In this document: positions 43,554 through 54,374 of the stretch, one piece after another
How the letters are laid out: every line of letters begins with the position of its first letter
How positions within the stretch are numbered: the stretch's first letter is position 1
Assembly: GCA_006384855.1 (NCBI GenBank)
Contig: VCJN01003476.1
Span: forward strand, 18,069-82,068
Length of the DNA: 64,000 bases
Reading direction: 5' to 3'
Source of the DNA: Tetraselmis striata
Taxonomy: Eukaryota > Chlorophyta > Chlorodendrophyceae > Chlorodendrales > Chlorodendraceae
The notes under the pieces: generated by a model
The model's database searches: none
What the model saw: only the letters and a program-made list of their open reading frames with translations
Told to the model about the DNA's origin: nothing
Program-made: the position numbers and the translations under genes

Positions 43554-44042
43554 GTGGGCGGTACTCGTACGATTACGCGGCACGTTACGCGGCAGCAGTA
43601 CGCGCGGTGCGCAGCGCTCACCGCCTCCCACCCCCCCGCGGATATTAATAAGTCGAAAAGCATATATTGCTTCACATCAAAGTGCAGGTATGATCAACGT
43701 GACTCTCATGGCAACCCTACAGGTAGTCGTTTGGAGTTCCCCTTACTCCGCAATATGCGTCGTAGTAAAAAGTATCCGTCACTGCGTGCACCTCACGATG
43801 CCATCATCCGACAATATTTTTGCGGTGCCAGTACCCGTAAGGACTTGGCGGCGCTTCGCGCCGGGGATTTGTGGAGGTGCCCCTACCTCTTGGTTTGCGG
43901 AGTATCCGTACTGTATCGATCTAAGTTAGTTTATGGGGTTTCCTCCCTTGACCTAACCGCTTTTCAGCTACAAGTGCTGCTCAGTGGTACGGGAACAAGA
44001 TACCTACCGTCGTTGCGCCCTTTTTGGGTGCACCACGAGTAG
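43554..44042 (+). CDS. Hypothetical protein fragment, unrecognised
   Basis: 162 codons including NMRRSKKYPSLRAPHDAIIR and FCGASTRKDLAALRAGDL. Part has a decayed duplicate at about 42380-42520. The segment encoding LAALRAGDLWRCPYLL contains a small hairpin (GGCGCTTCGCGCC) next to CCCCTACCTCTTGG, a pair of motifs repeated at 49447-49505. That argues it may be mobile DNA rather than a host gene. Confidence 0.25.
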   Translation: MGGTRTITRHVTRQQYARCAALTASHPPADINKSKSIYCFTSKCRYDQRDSHGNPTGSRLEFPLLRNMRRSKKYPSLRAPHDAIIRQYFCGASTRKDLAALRAGDLWRCPYLLVCGVSVLYRSKLVYGVSSLDLTAFQLQVLLSGTGTRYLPSLRPFWVHHE

Positions 44043-44219
44043 CTAGACATAAAAGCAGCCATAACAGCTGAGTATGCCATCTTCCAGTTTTCGCTGCGTG
44101 GATTAAAACTGTCTCGTAACCTGTTGCGAGCAAGGTCACCCCATGTTGTTCAAGACCACACGCGGCTCACCACCCGTGTGTGATATTCTCATCCGTACGT
44201 CCGTGCGTTACCATGCCAG

Positions 44220-45093
44220 ATGAACGAAGAAGAACCCGTCGAGCCGACGCTCGAGTCGCTACACGCATACGTGAAGGCCCAGTCTACATTGATGCGCGAG
44301 CTTGCAACATCGTTGGCCCAACTGACGGCTCGTGAGCGCGTTGTTGATGGAGAGGGGGCACATGGGTCCAATTCCGGGCAGCGCATCGCGGGACAGCCGA
44401 CAGACAGGGGGGAGCCGCAGAGCGCCCCGACTTGCTAGAGCTAGCCCAGAGCGGCCGTGTCGGAGCAAAATCCGTGAGTGACGAGGATGACTACCTCGCG
44501 GTGCCAAAGCTATTGCAGCGAGCAGAGTCTGGTTACGAGGCCGTTCGACCGCGGTCAGCGGAGTGCCTGGACTCTTCCCCCTGAGCACCGACCAACGAAC
44601 GAGTACCTCAAGCAAGATGACCGGCGTCTGCCGGCCCAGGAGGAGCATCTATGGATGGATGTCGTGTTTCGGCGCCCACATGGCCGCACTTTTCGTGGCT
44701 CTCGACGAGCTGCTGCCCTACGTCCCTGCTGCCAGTCAGGACTTCACCCCCTACCTCGCGAGAGCTCGGAACCACGCCGAAGCCATCGACAAGGCGTTTC
44801 GCATTCGTTTGGCATTCCTACGGAGGCTTAATGAGGTCAAGCGTGTGCACGGTGACCAAGGTGTTCTGGACGTGCTGCGAGCTCAGCACTTTCAGCCTGC
44901 TTCTGAACATCTAGGTTCAGCGATTTTTGGGGATCTCATGAGGGACTACGAGCGTCGCGTCTTCGGGGCGACCGTGGCCAGCAGCGCCAAAGCAACCGCT
45001 ACTGCTCGGGTAGCGGCAGCAGCTGCAGGACGCGGGCATGGACGAGGGCGTGGCGGTGGACGTGGGCGTGGCCGCGAAGGTGAGCACGAGTGA
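44220..45093 (+). pseudogene. DIRS-type gag-like gene, frameshifted
   Basis: Begins MNEEEPVEPTLESLHAYVKA, stops at 44436, and continues in other frames (LLELAQSGRVGAK near 44440; a 176-codon frame from 44563). The region ALFVALDELLPYVPAASQ to LNEVKRVHGDQGVLDVLRA, followed by a Gly/Arg tail (GRGHGRGRGGGRGRG), has the look of Gag proteins of algal DIRS/PAT elements. A tyrosine-recombinase fragment follows at once, which supports that reading. Frameshifts make it non-functional. Confidence 0.5.
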
Positions 45094-45129
45094 CGGTGTG
45101 GGGCGCCTTTCGTCGGAGCTGCTGGAGCT

Positions 45130-45903
45130 TTGCGAGGCCACCTTTCGGTGACCGCTGCAAAGCGCACTCTTGCAGCTCAACGGCGAGATGAGCGCCCTGT
45201 GTCAGGACCTGACCCCCCCTCCTTACAGACGTCATTTAGACATTCCTCGGTGCGGCGCTTCTTACAGCTACAGCCGAGTGCGGGTCAACCATCCGCACAC
45301 ATGCACATGGCGGCTCAACCAACCGCCTCCCGTACCAATTCGTCACTGCGTCCGTCGGTTGTCACACTGCGTGTTACAACCGGTTCGCAACGACCAAGCT
45401 TCGTGCGTGTCCGTTACGCGCATGACATGCGCTACGAGCGCTAAGGGCGCGCGGGGCGGCCCTCCTACCGAAACCTAACCCCGCAAACCCGTACTGGTGC
45501 TATTGCAAACCCGTCCAGCAACTACCGGCCAGCTGCCGGGAACCTAAACGTTGCTGCCGAGTACTTTGCAAACAGTAGTAGTCGCCCCCCTGGCACTCTA
45601 TCGGTAAGACGACGCACTTACGTAATTGACGAGCCCGAGGCTGTCGCTCCCTGGGCTGCTTCACTGCGATCTCGACTGCAGGATGCTTTCGGCTCAGACG
45701 AGTTGGGACAGCGGACTCTCGACCTGCTCTCCAGCTCCCTCACCAGTCAGACACTCAAGAGCTACGCCGGCAGACTGTCTCAGTTCGCGGAGTTATGTCA
45801 CGACTCCGAGAACATCAGCCCGCTCGAGGCGACTACTGCTACTGTCGTCCGGTACGTTGCCCGGATTGGTGAGCGAGGACACATTGGAGCGAAGTCACTG
45901 CAG
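45130..45903 (+). pseudogene. Tyrosine-recombinase N-terminal fragment (DIRS-type)
   Basis: After a low-complexity lead with one in-frame TAA (45442) the frame reads LLSSSLTSQTLKSYAGRLSQ, then ISPLEATTATVVRYVARIGE and GHIGAKSLQ, the SAM-like core-binding domain of tyrosine recombinases of DIRS/Ngaro-like retroelements. Sequence similarity ends abruptly at about 45903; the catalytic R...HxxR...Y domain is absent. No RT/RNase H lies between gag and recombinase, so the element is internally deleted or rearranged. Confidence 0.65.
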
Positions 45904-47000
45904 CGCAAGCCTCCCAGACTGTCCCGTAATTACACTGTAATGGCCCGTAATCGTGATTTTCCCACGGAATGGGCTTGTAATCGCCGTATCTACCGTGTAA
46001 TCGCCACTTTTTCGCTCGGCTCGGTAGTCGCACTGGCGTGCCCGGCTGCCCGCGGTCCGTAATTCAAGGCCACCAGTAGCATGTGCCATCCTCACAGTGC
46101 ATCGGGCCCACATCGCGGCTCGCGCGGCAACCCGTAACGTGTGGCACTTTCCCACACTGTACTTTAACTCCTCAGCATAGGCTCCGTGACGACTCCGCCA
46201 CGAGTCGCAACTCCGCAACGACTCCAACGCCCAACGGCATCTTACAGGTAGGGCTCAAACCTGCTGAATTTTTACAGGTGCGGGCGGGCAGTTAACCATC
46301 GCAGAAGCGCCAGTGAGTAGTTCCTACCCACCCCCACACGCTGCGAGCCGCCGGCGCCAAGTACTGGTGTGCCATTGGGCGTTGCAACTCCAAGCGCCGT
46401 ATTCCTGAAGGGAAGGAGGGCTGGACGCCTGCCCACGGCTAACTGTAGGGTACCGGTATCGGCACATTAGCAGCCCTCGCCGCGGCCCGCGTACATGTAT
46501 GCTTACGCGACGCGCCGGAACAGTCAGCTGGCCATCACCACCCAGCCCACGCCCGCCGCTCGTGGGGCGACCATACACGGTTCGGTCACTGAAATGTGCC
46601 GCGGCACAACGTCTCGAGGATAATAAACCCTGCCGCCACGGTGGTTGTCGCCATCATCCAGGCGGATCACGGCCGAAGCTTGTCAGGTGAGCGCGGGCGA
46701 GTCACAGTGCGCACTCGACTTTCTGCCTAACCTCGACCCTCCTCCCATCGCTGTCAAAGTGATCCCTGGACCAGATCCGGCACCCGCCCTAGTCAAACTT
46801 CAGAATCCGGAAGTATAGAACCATATCAAAGTTTCTGCCGGTCAGAATATGTGTCGACCCCCTGTGTGATCTGTGGTGTGTGCATATATGTTGCTGTGTG
46901 CAGATGCATTATGTCTGGTTCTTGGCGATGCGTGATGCTGAGCGACTCAACGACCTACCCCCGCGCACGGCCGATGCACGGCCTGCGACACCCCCCTCCG
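45904..47000. other. Region with scattered exon-like peptides
   Basis: Short GTAATnnnCGTAAT-type repeats at 45926-46005. Near 46350-46430 the plus strand reads YWCAIGRCNSKRRIPEGKEG, and near 46690-46828 a run ending LVKLQNPEV; these look exon-like, but no family or start was recognised. Confidence 0.25.
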
Positions 47001-48000
47001 TGATTGACTGTCAACTAGTTTTTGACCGTTCTGTAGACCTGGCTTGTGCCGCGGCACATGACTGGACTGGCGTGTAATTCATTTGCTTTGCCTATAATCG
47101 CTCGCTCTCTGGGACTGCATCGCTGCAATAATTCTGTGTGCGGCACTATGCATCGGGCAGTATGGAATGGGATCATGTTTGAATTACACGGATGTGCTGC
47201 AAACTTGTATGGACTAAATATCTAGCTGTCTGGTTGCTTACGCCGGTGCGCCCTGCGCTCTGCTGCCGAATCTGTGCCAGCCCAACACCAACATGCGCGA
47301 ATGCGATAGATAACCATTGCATGCACCATGTGCAGCAAAGGATCAGGAATGTGAGAGACATTGACGGTCAACTAGTTTTTGACCGTTCTGTAGACCTGGC
47401 TTGTGCCGCGGCACATGACTGGACTTGCGTGTAATTCAATTGCTTTGCCTGTGATCGCTCGCTCTCTGGGACTGCATCGCTGCAATTCTGTGTGCGGCAC
47501 TATGCATGGGGCAGTATGGAATGGGATCATGTTTGAATTACATGGATGTGCTGCAAACTTGTATTGACTAAATATCTAGCTGTCTGGGTGCTTACGCCAG
47601 TGCACCCTGCGCTCTGCTGCCGAATCTGTGCCAGCCCCAAAAACACCATCATGCGCAAATGCGATAGATAATCATTTCATGCACCATGGGCAGCAAAGGA
47701 TCAGGAATGTGAGAGACATTGACGGTCAACTAGTTTTTGACCGTTCTGTAGACCTGGCGCCGCGGCACATAACTGGACTGGCGTGTAATTCAATTGCTTT
47801 GCCTATGATCGCTCGCTCTCTGGGACTGCATTGCTGCAATTCTGTGTGCGGCACTATGCATCGGGCAGTTTGGAATGGGATCATGTTTGAAGTACATGGA
47901 TGTGCTGCAAACTTGTATTGACTAAATATCTCGCTGTCTGGTTGCTTACGCCGGTGCGCTCTGTGCTCTGCTGCCGAATCTGTGCCAGCCCGGCCCCCAG
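47001..48000. repeat. 358-bp tandem repeat, about 2.8 copies
   Basis: TCAACTAGTTTTTGACCG recurs at 47011, 47368 and 47726. Units are mostly identical, with small indels; the third lacks 6 bp in the GCTTGTGCCGCGG segment. Each unit can encode QLVFDRSVDLACAAAHDWT, in frame with a peptide upstream of the first unit, so the repeat may have arisen by duplication of an exon with its intron. Confidence 0.85.
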
Positions 48001-48297
48001 CACGGCCTTGGCGCGAATGTGCTGCAGTGCCGGCCTGACCCGTGACGATCCACCTCCTGCTCTGTCGTCCTTCTTGTGCTAGTTGCAGCGACGCCTCACT
48101 GCATCCTTGACTGCGATGTGACTGTGCTACACGCCCTGGCAGTGATAGTCGCACATGCAGCCATGCTCCCGGATCCAAGCCGCAGCAGCACGGAGAACTG
48201 CTTGCTGCGCAGCTAAATTCATTCCCTCAGCAGCTTTCAGACTTGCTAGATCACGCCTCCCTCCTTGGCAATAAAGTCCGTGTAGCTGTCACCACCT

Positions 48298-48702
48298 TCA
48301 CGCCTGCCAAACATAGATAGCAGCAGGAATGCAATTGTAAGTGATGTTAAATTGATGCCCGCAAAATTTCAAACCACAATCTGCATTACATGCATTTATC
48401 ACACCTTCATACAAGCACACTTTATTGCAATTATTATTGGGGCTATTGATGGACCAGCCATCCATCCCTTTCCCATGTGCATTCCTGCGCTCTATGATTG
48501 CCTTGATCACGACCACGGTGACCTTCACCTCCCCCTTCTTGTAGATATAGTGGCATCTGCCATGATGCAGTCTGATGACAAAGTCGCCTAGCAGCTCTGC
48601 CAGCGGGACCTGATCAAGCCTTCTCCTGAGCGCTAAGTAAAAAACAGTGACCGTTGCGGACAGCCCATACCATGACTTCTCGATCCCAATCTGCATGCGC
48701 AT
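48298..48702 (-). CDS. Hypothetical minus-strand exon
   Basis: A 134-codon frame reading GLSATVTVFYLALRRRLDQ and LAELLGDFVIRLHHGRC, with a plausible hydrophobic segment and natural-looking composition. No family was recognised. It may be one exon of a larger gene; flanking exons could not be placed. Confidence 0.3.
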   Translation of the reverse strand: MRMQIGIEKSWYGLSATVTVFYLALRRRLDQVPLAELLGDFVIRLHHGRCHYIYKKGEVKVTVVVIKAIIERRNAHGKGMDGWSINSPNNNCNKVCLYEGVINACNADCGLKFCGHQFNITYNCIPAAIYVWQA

Positions 48703-49483
48703 TTGCTCAACTCATGCTCCCTGGCGGTTTCCTTTGCCTGCCAAACATGTATGGGAGTCTTGTATAGCCCCCGGGCTCTGCATATCATGCCATAACAGAT
48801 AAACATCATATCAGAGCATGCTATGATAGACATATATATTATTGCATACATCCATGTGACTGGCATAGCGGCGGGACACACCTTCTATTCCCCTTCTTGT
48901 ACGAAGTAGCCTGCGTGAATCTTGACATGTGAGACTGCGCGTGCTAGCGCTGCCTGTGGCTCCGGAGCAAACTTGCGCCTTGGTGCACCGTGTGCAAACC
49001 GGCCTCTTGCGCGGCACTACAAGCCGTTTGGCAGCCCCGTCGTATTGGGATAGTCAGTCGCTTGTCTCATTACTACTTATTGGGCTTGTGCAGACGCGAA
49101 CCGTCGAATTACAAGCTCATTACGGGACCCTTCCCCGTTAAAAGGGAGTTACGAGCGAAGTACGACCCTGGAGCACGTCTGTGTCGAATGAGGACACATG
49201 TGTTCTCAGTTACACGCTGCATACGGACGCCATACGGGATATGGCTCAGGGCTGAACACAATTATGCGGATATTACGCTATTGATACGCAGCAAGCCGGG
49301 TACTCGCACTACAGTACTGCTACGATCTGCGCTATGTACTTAATACATGTATCTGCGCTATACATAATACACTACAGTTATATACTACAAATAGTAATTT
49401 ACTACATAGTAATATGTTATTATATTAAACTGTATATTATACTAAGCGGCGCTTCGCGCCGGGGATTTTCGATACAGGAGGTG
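48703..49483. other. Region without a confident gene (48.7-49.5 kb)
   Basis: AT-rich near 49340-49445. A GGCGCTTCGCGCC hairpin at 49449-49461 precedes the CCCCTACCTCTTGG motif. Confidence 0.4.
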
Positions 49484-50556
49484 CCCCTACCTCTTGGGTT
49501 GAGCGTGGTGCGGGATGCGGGCCGCTTTTAGCCGGCTTGCAGTGTTGATCTTGTAATACTGTTGTTTCCGGGTAATAATGCTTTTAGCGTTAGATTTGTC
49601 AGTAATTTATTTTTCAAAAGAGACGTATTATTTTGTAAAACAGATGAAATCTGCAAGCCGCGTAAAAGCGGGCCGCTGACTACTGGTGTGCATTACAAAA
49701 AGGCCGGTACCCAACCCACCGATTAAAGTTGAATTACCAAAAAAAAAAAAAAAAAACAGCACTACAAGATCAGCAATACAGTACAGTACAATCAGCCGCC
49801 TACAGGCGGCCCGCATCCCGCACGAGGCCGCGCAGGTCGGGCCGGTCGTCAGGTCTACGGGGCGGGCACGGCGCGAATCGCCACGCCCGCCGCCTGTACC
49901 GGCACCGGACGCCGGACGCCGTCGTTCGACCGTCGCCCGTCCGTCGACGGACGCCGGGCCCCGGGTCGGCGGACTGCCCCCGCACCGCGGCGACCCCTTT
50001 TTACAGCAACATTTTACAGCAAATATATTCTGCTGCCAGCTCATTTAATTACATACTCGCACCACCGTATATACCCGGGTCGGCGGACTGCCCCCGCACC
50101 GCGGCGACCCCCTTTTTGCAGCATCATTTTTTGTTTTTTTTTTCGCCCCCGGGACAGGACTGGCACCATCAGTGAAACCCTTGCAGCATCATACTTGGAC
50201 TACCGTATAGGTAAGGAATAGTCGCTGAATAGTCTCGCTTGCTGATTCAGCAGTAAAAACGCGCTGCGGTACCGCGTTATTTTGGCGTTTTAGACGAATA
50301 TATGACGTGCCTGGGCTAGAATACACGCGCATCCATTCAGAATCTTACCGTACACGTACCAGTACCGTGAAATCAAACGAGCGAACACCGAACGTATGAC
50401 GGTTCATGCGCGAAGCGCGTATGGGGGAGGACGGAGGAGGACGGACGCCTAAAAATCCGTGATAAAACCGTATTGAAACCGGTATCGATTCTCACGTATT
50501 CCAGGCGATTTCGGACGCGGCTCTCCTTTTCCTCCGCTCAACCCAAGAGGTAGGGG
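49484..50556. repeat. 22-bp perfect inverted repeat pair enclosing about 1 kb
   Basis: CCCCTACCTCTTGGGTTGAGCG at 49484-49505 and its exact reverse complement at 50535-50556. GC-rich hairpins lie just outside each (GGCGCTTCGCGCC at 49449; ACGACTCGCGC/GCGCGAGTCGT at 50564-50588). The first 14 bases recur at 43880-43893, again beside a GGCGCTTCGCGCC hairpin. It may mark the ends of an undescribed element. The interior holds an 18-nt poly-A (49739-49756). Confidence 0.6.
49959..50125. repeat. Direct duplication of a GC-rich segment
   Basis: CCCGGGTCGGCGGACTGCCCC and CGCACCGCGGCGACCCC occur at about 49959-50000 and again at about 50076-50112, each followed by TTTTT and GCAGCA/ACAGCA. Short local duplication; function unknown. 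Confidence 0.7.
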
Positions 50557-51643
50557 AATTAACACGACTCGCGCGGAGCGCGAGTCGTCCAGGCGCAGAG
50601 CCGGACTTGTTTATTTTAAAAATAAAAGCGGCTGCGCCTACCTGACGCACACTCGCCAGACAGTACGAGTCCCGTAGCTGCTCGTCCGCCAGCACCCTCC
50701 AGCATGGTTCCCAGGTGTCCGAAGAGGGTGTCCTCTCGCTGTATTTTACCTCGTTTGTACCCGACGCGACGCGTGCGCAGATCTTGAACCCAGTACCATC
50801 GGGCGCCCCCCCCACCCCCCCCCCCCCCACGGGATCTGACATAGGCACTGGCGTTCAGAACGCCCCCGTCGACGGTCCATGCCATACTCCCACGAGCCGC
50901 GGACTGGAGTCCACCCTGAAAGGTACAATGAGTCGGATGGTGGGGGACGTGACTGCGTATAAAATTAGAATTTCACAGGCGTTGACCGCCCCGTGCTGCG
51001 TTTGCTGATGCTTTTTTATGTTGCTCCTACAGCTGTCACTGTGAGATTCAGATGTGACGTAAATGTGCCCTACTGGTGACGAACGACGACATACGGGGAC
51101 GATACGGGACGGACGAGGGACGTGGATTTCATACCCAGTAGCGACGACTATATCGCGCGCGACCTGTAAAGTACTATATGAATTTCTCGTTTCCATAATT
51201 TCATCAAATTGATATGCGCACGCGGGCTCGCGTGTCGCCCGCCGACGCGGAGCACCCGGGCTAAGTACAGGCGGATGTACGCACTCATTGCACATCGCCG
51301 CACATCGCTGACCGCACATCGCTGACCGCTGACCCCGCGGTGTGCGGCGATGTGCGGCACGACGGGCGGAGGTGTGGGCATATGTAGGTGGTACGGTAGG
51401 TGGTAGGCGGTAGGTGGTGTTCGTAGGTGCGCGTTTTAATGCAGCCGCCCTAACTGCTGATGATTGTGTAACGCCCCAGCACGCGCATGAAGTACGGGGT
51501 CGCCTCACGGTCACCGCCGCTCACCGTTGAATCAAGCGCGGACAGCCGCGCACTCGCATCTGTGTTGCCTGCCGGTGGTGGGTTACATCCACCCCAACTC
51601 TCAACCCCCCCCCCCCCCCCCCGCCCCCGCGCGCGGCAGCAGG

Positions 51644-53448
51644 CATGCCGGCAAAGGGATGGATAGCGAGTGTGTCGAAGGATGGCGTGTACTCATGCAA
51701 GCACTGCCGGGGCAACGTGACGGGCACATGTGATAAGATGGCGCGAGAGCGGCACTTCCTAAAATTCCCGAACTGTAGCCACTCGTTGAAGCGTGCGGCT
51801 AAGTTGCGCCGCAAGGCCGCCTTATCACAAGCAGCAGCAGCAGGGGCGGCAGCAGCAGCAGCAACAACAACAGGGGCGGCAGCAGGAGTAGCTGCAGCCG
51901 TCGGAAACGGCCCGCCGGCGCCGGTCTCGGACGACGGCGGCTCGAAGGTGGACGATGTGATGGGCGTGGGGGAGGACCCCGTTGGCGAAGACGGTATGGA
52001 CATCGACGCGCCTGCGTGGCCGCCGGCGGGCGTGGAACCCGCGATGAGGGCGTGATATGGAAAGGCGATCCCGGCGACTTCTACATGAAGGTCATCGCCA
52101 AGAAGTTCCGGGGAGTATGGCACTACGGCGTGATAACCGGCGTCGTTACCGAGTGGGTGTTGGAGGACTACGGCGGGGCGACCCAGTGGCGCGCTGTTTT
52201 CGAGGACGGGGACATTGTGGGCCTTCTGCGTTCAGAGGTGAGTGGGCCCGGCCTGCGTGCTGGTGGCACCACTCAACTGCGGTTGTATGGAATCACACGC
52301 ACCCGCCCGGTCGGCGTGGCAGGTTGTGGAGGCTATGGCGGCTGCCCAGGAGCACCCCCCTGTGGATGCGGACGGGGAGGCTCGCTTGGTAACCGTCCAT
52401 GAAGGCGATGACTTGTCCAGTGAATCACGCACCTTGCCCGGCGTGCGTTCAACACAACCCGGCTGGCGGAGGCCAAGCAGAACACTGGCTGCCATGGCGT
52501 GTGCCATGTGCATGTGGTCCTGGGCTATGTCAGCATGGTCAACCTCTTCCCCCTCGCGCCGTTCCACCTGTTTTTTTTTGGCTTGGGAAGGGACTTCTGG
52601 AGGAAATTTGTCACCGTGCAGGGCCACATTGGATTCCGAGCTATGAAGCAGGAAGACCGGCGCCAGGCTTTAGTCCCGATACCCAGCAACTTTGAACGCG
52701 GGTTGCGCCCTTCGTTTGCAGTGTCCAAGAATCGAAAGGTAAACCCCCTCCCCCCCCCCCCCCCCCCGGGCGTGGGCGTGGGCGTGGGCGTGACGGCATT
52801 CCCCTCCATGACTGCATGGTCAGGCAAGGTGACGGTGCAGTCCGGCTGGGTCATGGAGGACTGCTTGCACCACATGGAAACGTTTTCCATTCTTAACGCC
52901 GGTCCGCTGCTCGAGGAGGCCCGGGTGAAGGCGATCATGACCGAGAAGGAGCTTCGCGTCCCCAGGCGGTGCTTGGGCACATGTACAAGCGCATGCAAGG
53001 AGCTGCGTGGTTCGTCACGCGGTGGGGGTTGCAGAATGTGGTGACGGAGGAGGACGGCCCCGAGCGCAAGGCGCAGGTGGACGCGCTCACTAGGGAGGGG
53101 AGGACTCGATACCCAGCGCGGCGCCAAGGCGCGGCGGCCGGGGCAGCGCGGCGCCAAGGCGCGGCGGCCGGGGCAGCGCGGCGCCAAGGCGCGGCGGCCG
53201 GGGCAGCGCGGCGCCAAGACAGCGCATACAGCGGAATCGGCGGAAAGGGATGCATTACAAGCTGTGGACGGCAGCCGCTGAAAACTATGCGGTCATGCCG
53301 CAACAACCCCAGCACTGGCTTCTGGATACCTCTGATCTGGCTGGCGGCGGCGGGCTGCGGGATGCAGGGCCGCATGACTGAGGTGGCGGTGCTGGTGAGC
53401 CCGGAGAGTCTGCATGCGGCGGAGGCGGCGCAGCCGCATAGGCACTAG
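51644..53448 (+). pseudogene. BED-like zinc-finger/Tudor-like gene (gene C), frame-broken
   Basis: Start MPAKGWIASVSKDGVYSCKH. Cys/His residues CKHC, RHFLKFPNC and SH form a BED-like finger. After an Ala/Gln-rich stretch and GMDIDAPA (compare DMDIDDTA in gene A), a Tudor-like segment reads AKKFRGVWHYGVITGVV and WRAVFEDGDIVGLLRSE (52080-52240). It needs one frame change near 52030. A GT/AG intron (52241-52325) leads to VVEAMAAAQEHPPVDADGEA, and later exon-like runs include FHLFFFGLGRDFWRKFVTVQ and VTVQSGWVMEDC. Further frame changes occur near 52450 and 52960. Gene order and domains parallel gene A, suggesting related transposons. Confidence 0.5.
53116..53217. repeat. 30-bp tandem repeat, 3.3 copies
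   Basis: GCGCGGCGCCAAGGCGCGGC with GGCCGGGGCA repeats with an exact 30-bp period; it encodes a repeated ARRQGAAAG peptide in gene C. Since 30 is a multiple of three, repeat-number changes keep frame. Confidence 0.9.
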
Positions 53449-53814
53449 ACAATGCTCTGAAGCGAGCCCCAATTGTCTGCCCAGCGCCTGCCCCAATGTA
53501 ACGCACCAGCTTGGCAGCAATTGGCAGCTCTTTTGCCCCCCCTCCACCCCACAGACACACTACCAATACCAGTTTCTCATCCCGGCGGGCAGTTGATGCG
53601 TATACCCAGGCTTGTGCGTACGCGGTGCGGGGGGGGGGGGGGGGGGGGAATCACTATAGCTAAGCTAGTGATGTGAGATATGAGTGCAGCAACAGATATT
53701 GTGCAAGATATAATACGATGGCATGCAAGCGGGTCCCCGCTCTTCCACAATCATTGGCCCTGCTCCCTCTTGCCCCGCCCCCGGTGCCCTTTAGCTGCTC
53801 TCAGCATCCCGAGT

Positions 53815-54330
53815 GGGATGGGCGGGGCAGCGGTTGCTACCGAGTGAGGCGTAGCATCGTTTGCAGTAGCAACGCAGCCTTTCCGGTGTGACGCCGCCTG
53901 GATGTAACCCAGCAGTACGCGCAAAGTGCAAGTGCAAGCTGCTGATGGCGGGGATCCCGCGCGGGGGGGGGGGGGGGGGGCAGCAGCGGCTGTGGGATAG
54001 GCGCGGCAGCGGTTGCTACAGAGTGAGGCGTCGCATCGTTTGCAGTAGCAACGCAGCCTTTCCGGTTGCATAGTGTGACGCAGCCTGGATGTAACCCAGC
54101 AGTACGCGCAAAGTGCAAGTGCAAGCTGCTGGTGGCGTGGATCCACGCGAGGTCGCAGGACGGTGCGCGAGGGGGGGGGGGGGGGGGGGGGGGGCAGCGG
54201 CTGTGGGATAGGCGGGGCAGCGGTTGCTACCGAGTGAGGCGTAGCATCGTTTGCAGTAGCAACGCAGCCTTTCCGGTTGCATAGTGTGACACCGCTTGGA
54301 TGTAACCCAGCAGTACGCGCAAAGTGCAAG
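53815..54330. repeat. Tandem repeat of about 190-210 bp with a poly-G core
   Basis: Three units share GGGATGGGCGGGGCAGCGG-like, GAGTGAGGCGTAGCATCG, CAGTAGCAACGCAGCC and CAGCAGTACGCGCAAAG; the last word is at 53911, 54098 and 54309. Each complete unit holds an uninterrupted G run of 18-24 nt, which accounts for much of the difference in period. Open frames on both strands (for example 53751-54329) are repeat by-products. Confidence 0.85.
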
Positions 54331-54374
54331 TGTTACACGTCCGTGTGCCCCACCCAATGACATTGCGCCCGACC

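Noticed and set aside
49739-49756. Poly-A tract as a LINE or SINE tail
   Set aside because: No element body ending there and no flanking target duplication were recognised.
50564-50588. Helitron 3' hairpin
   Set aside because: The hairpin is strong, but no CTRR terminus follows at the expected distance and no Rep/helicase gene is present.
53751-54329. 192-codon minus-strand frame
   Set aside because: It is the translation of the poly-G minisatellite; the proline run is the G tract.
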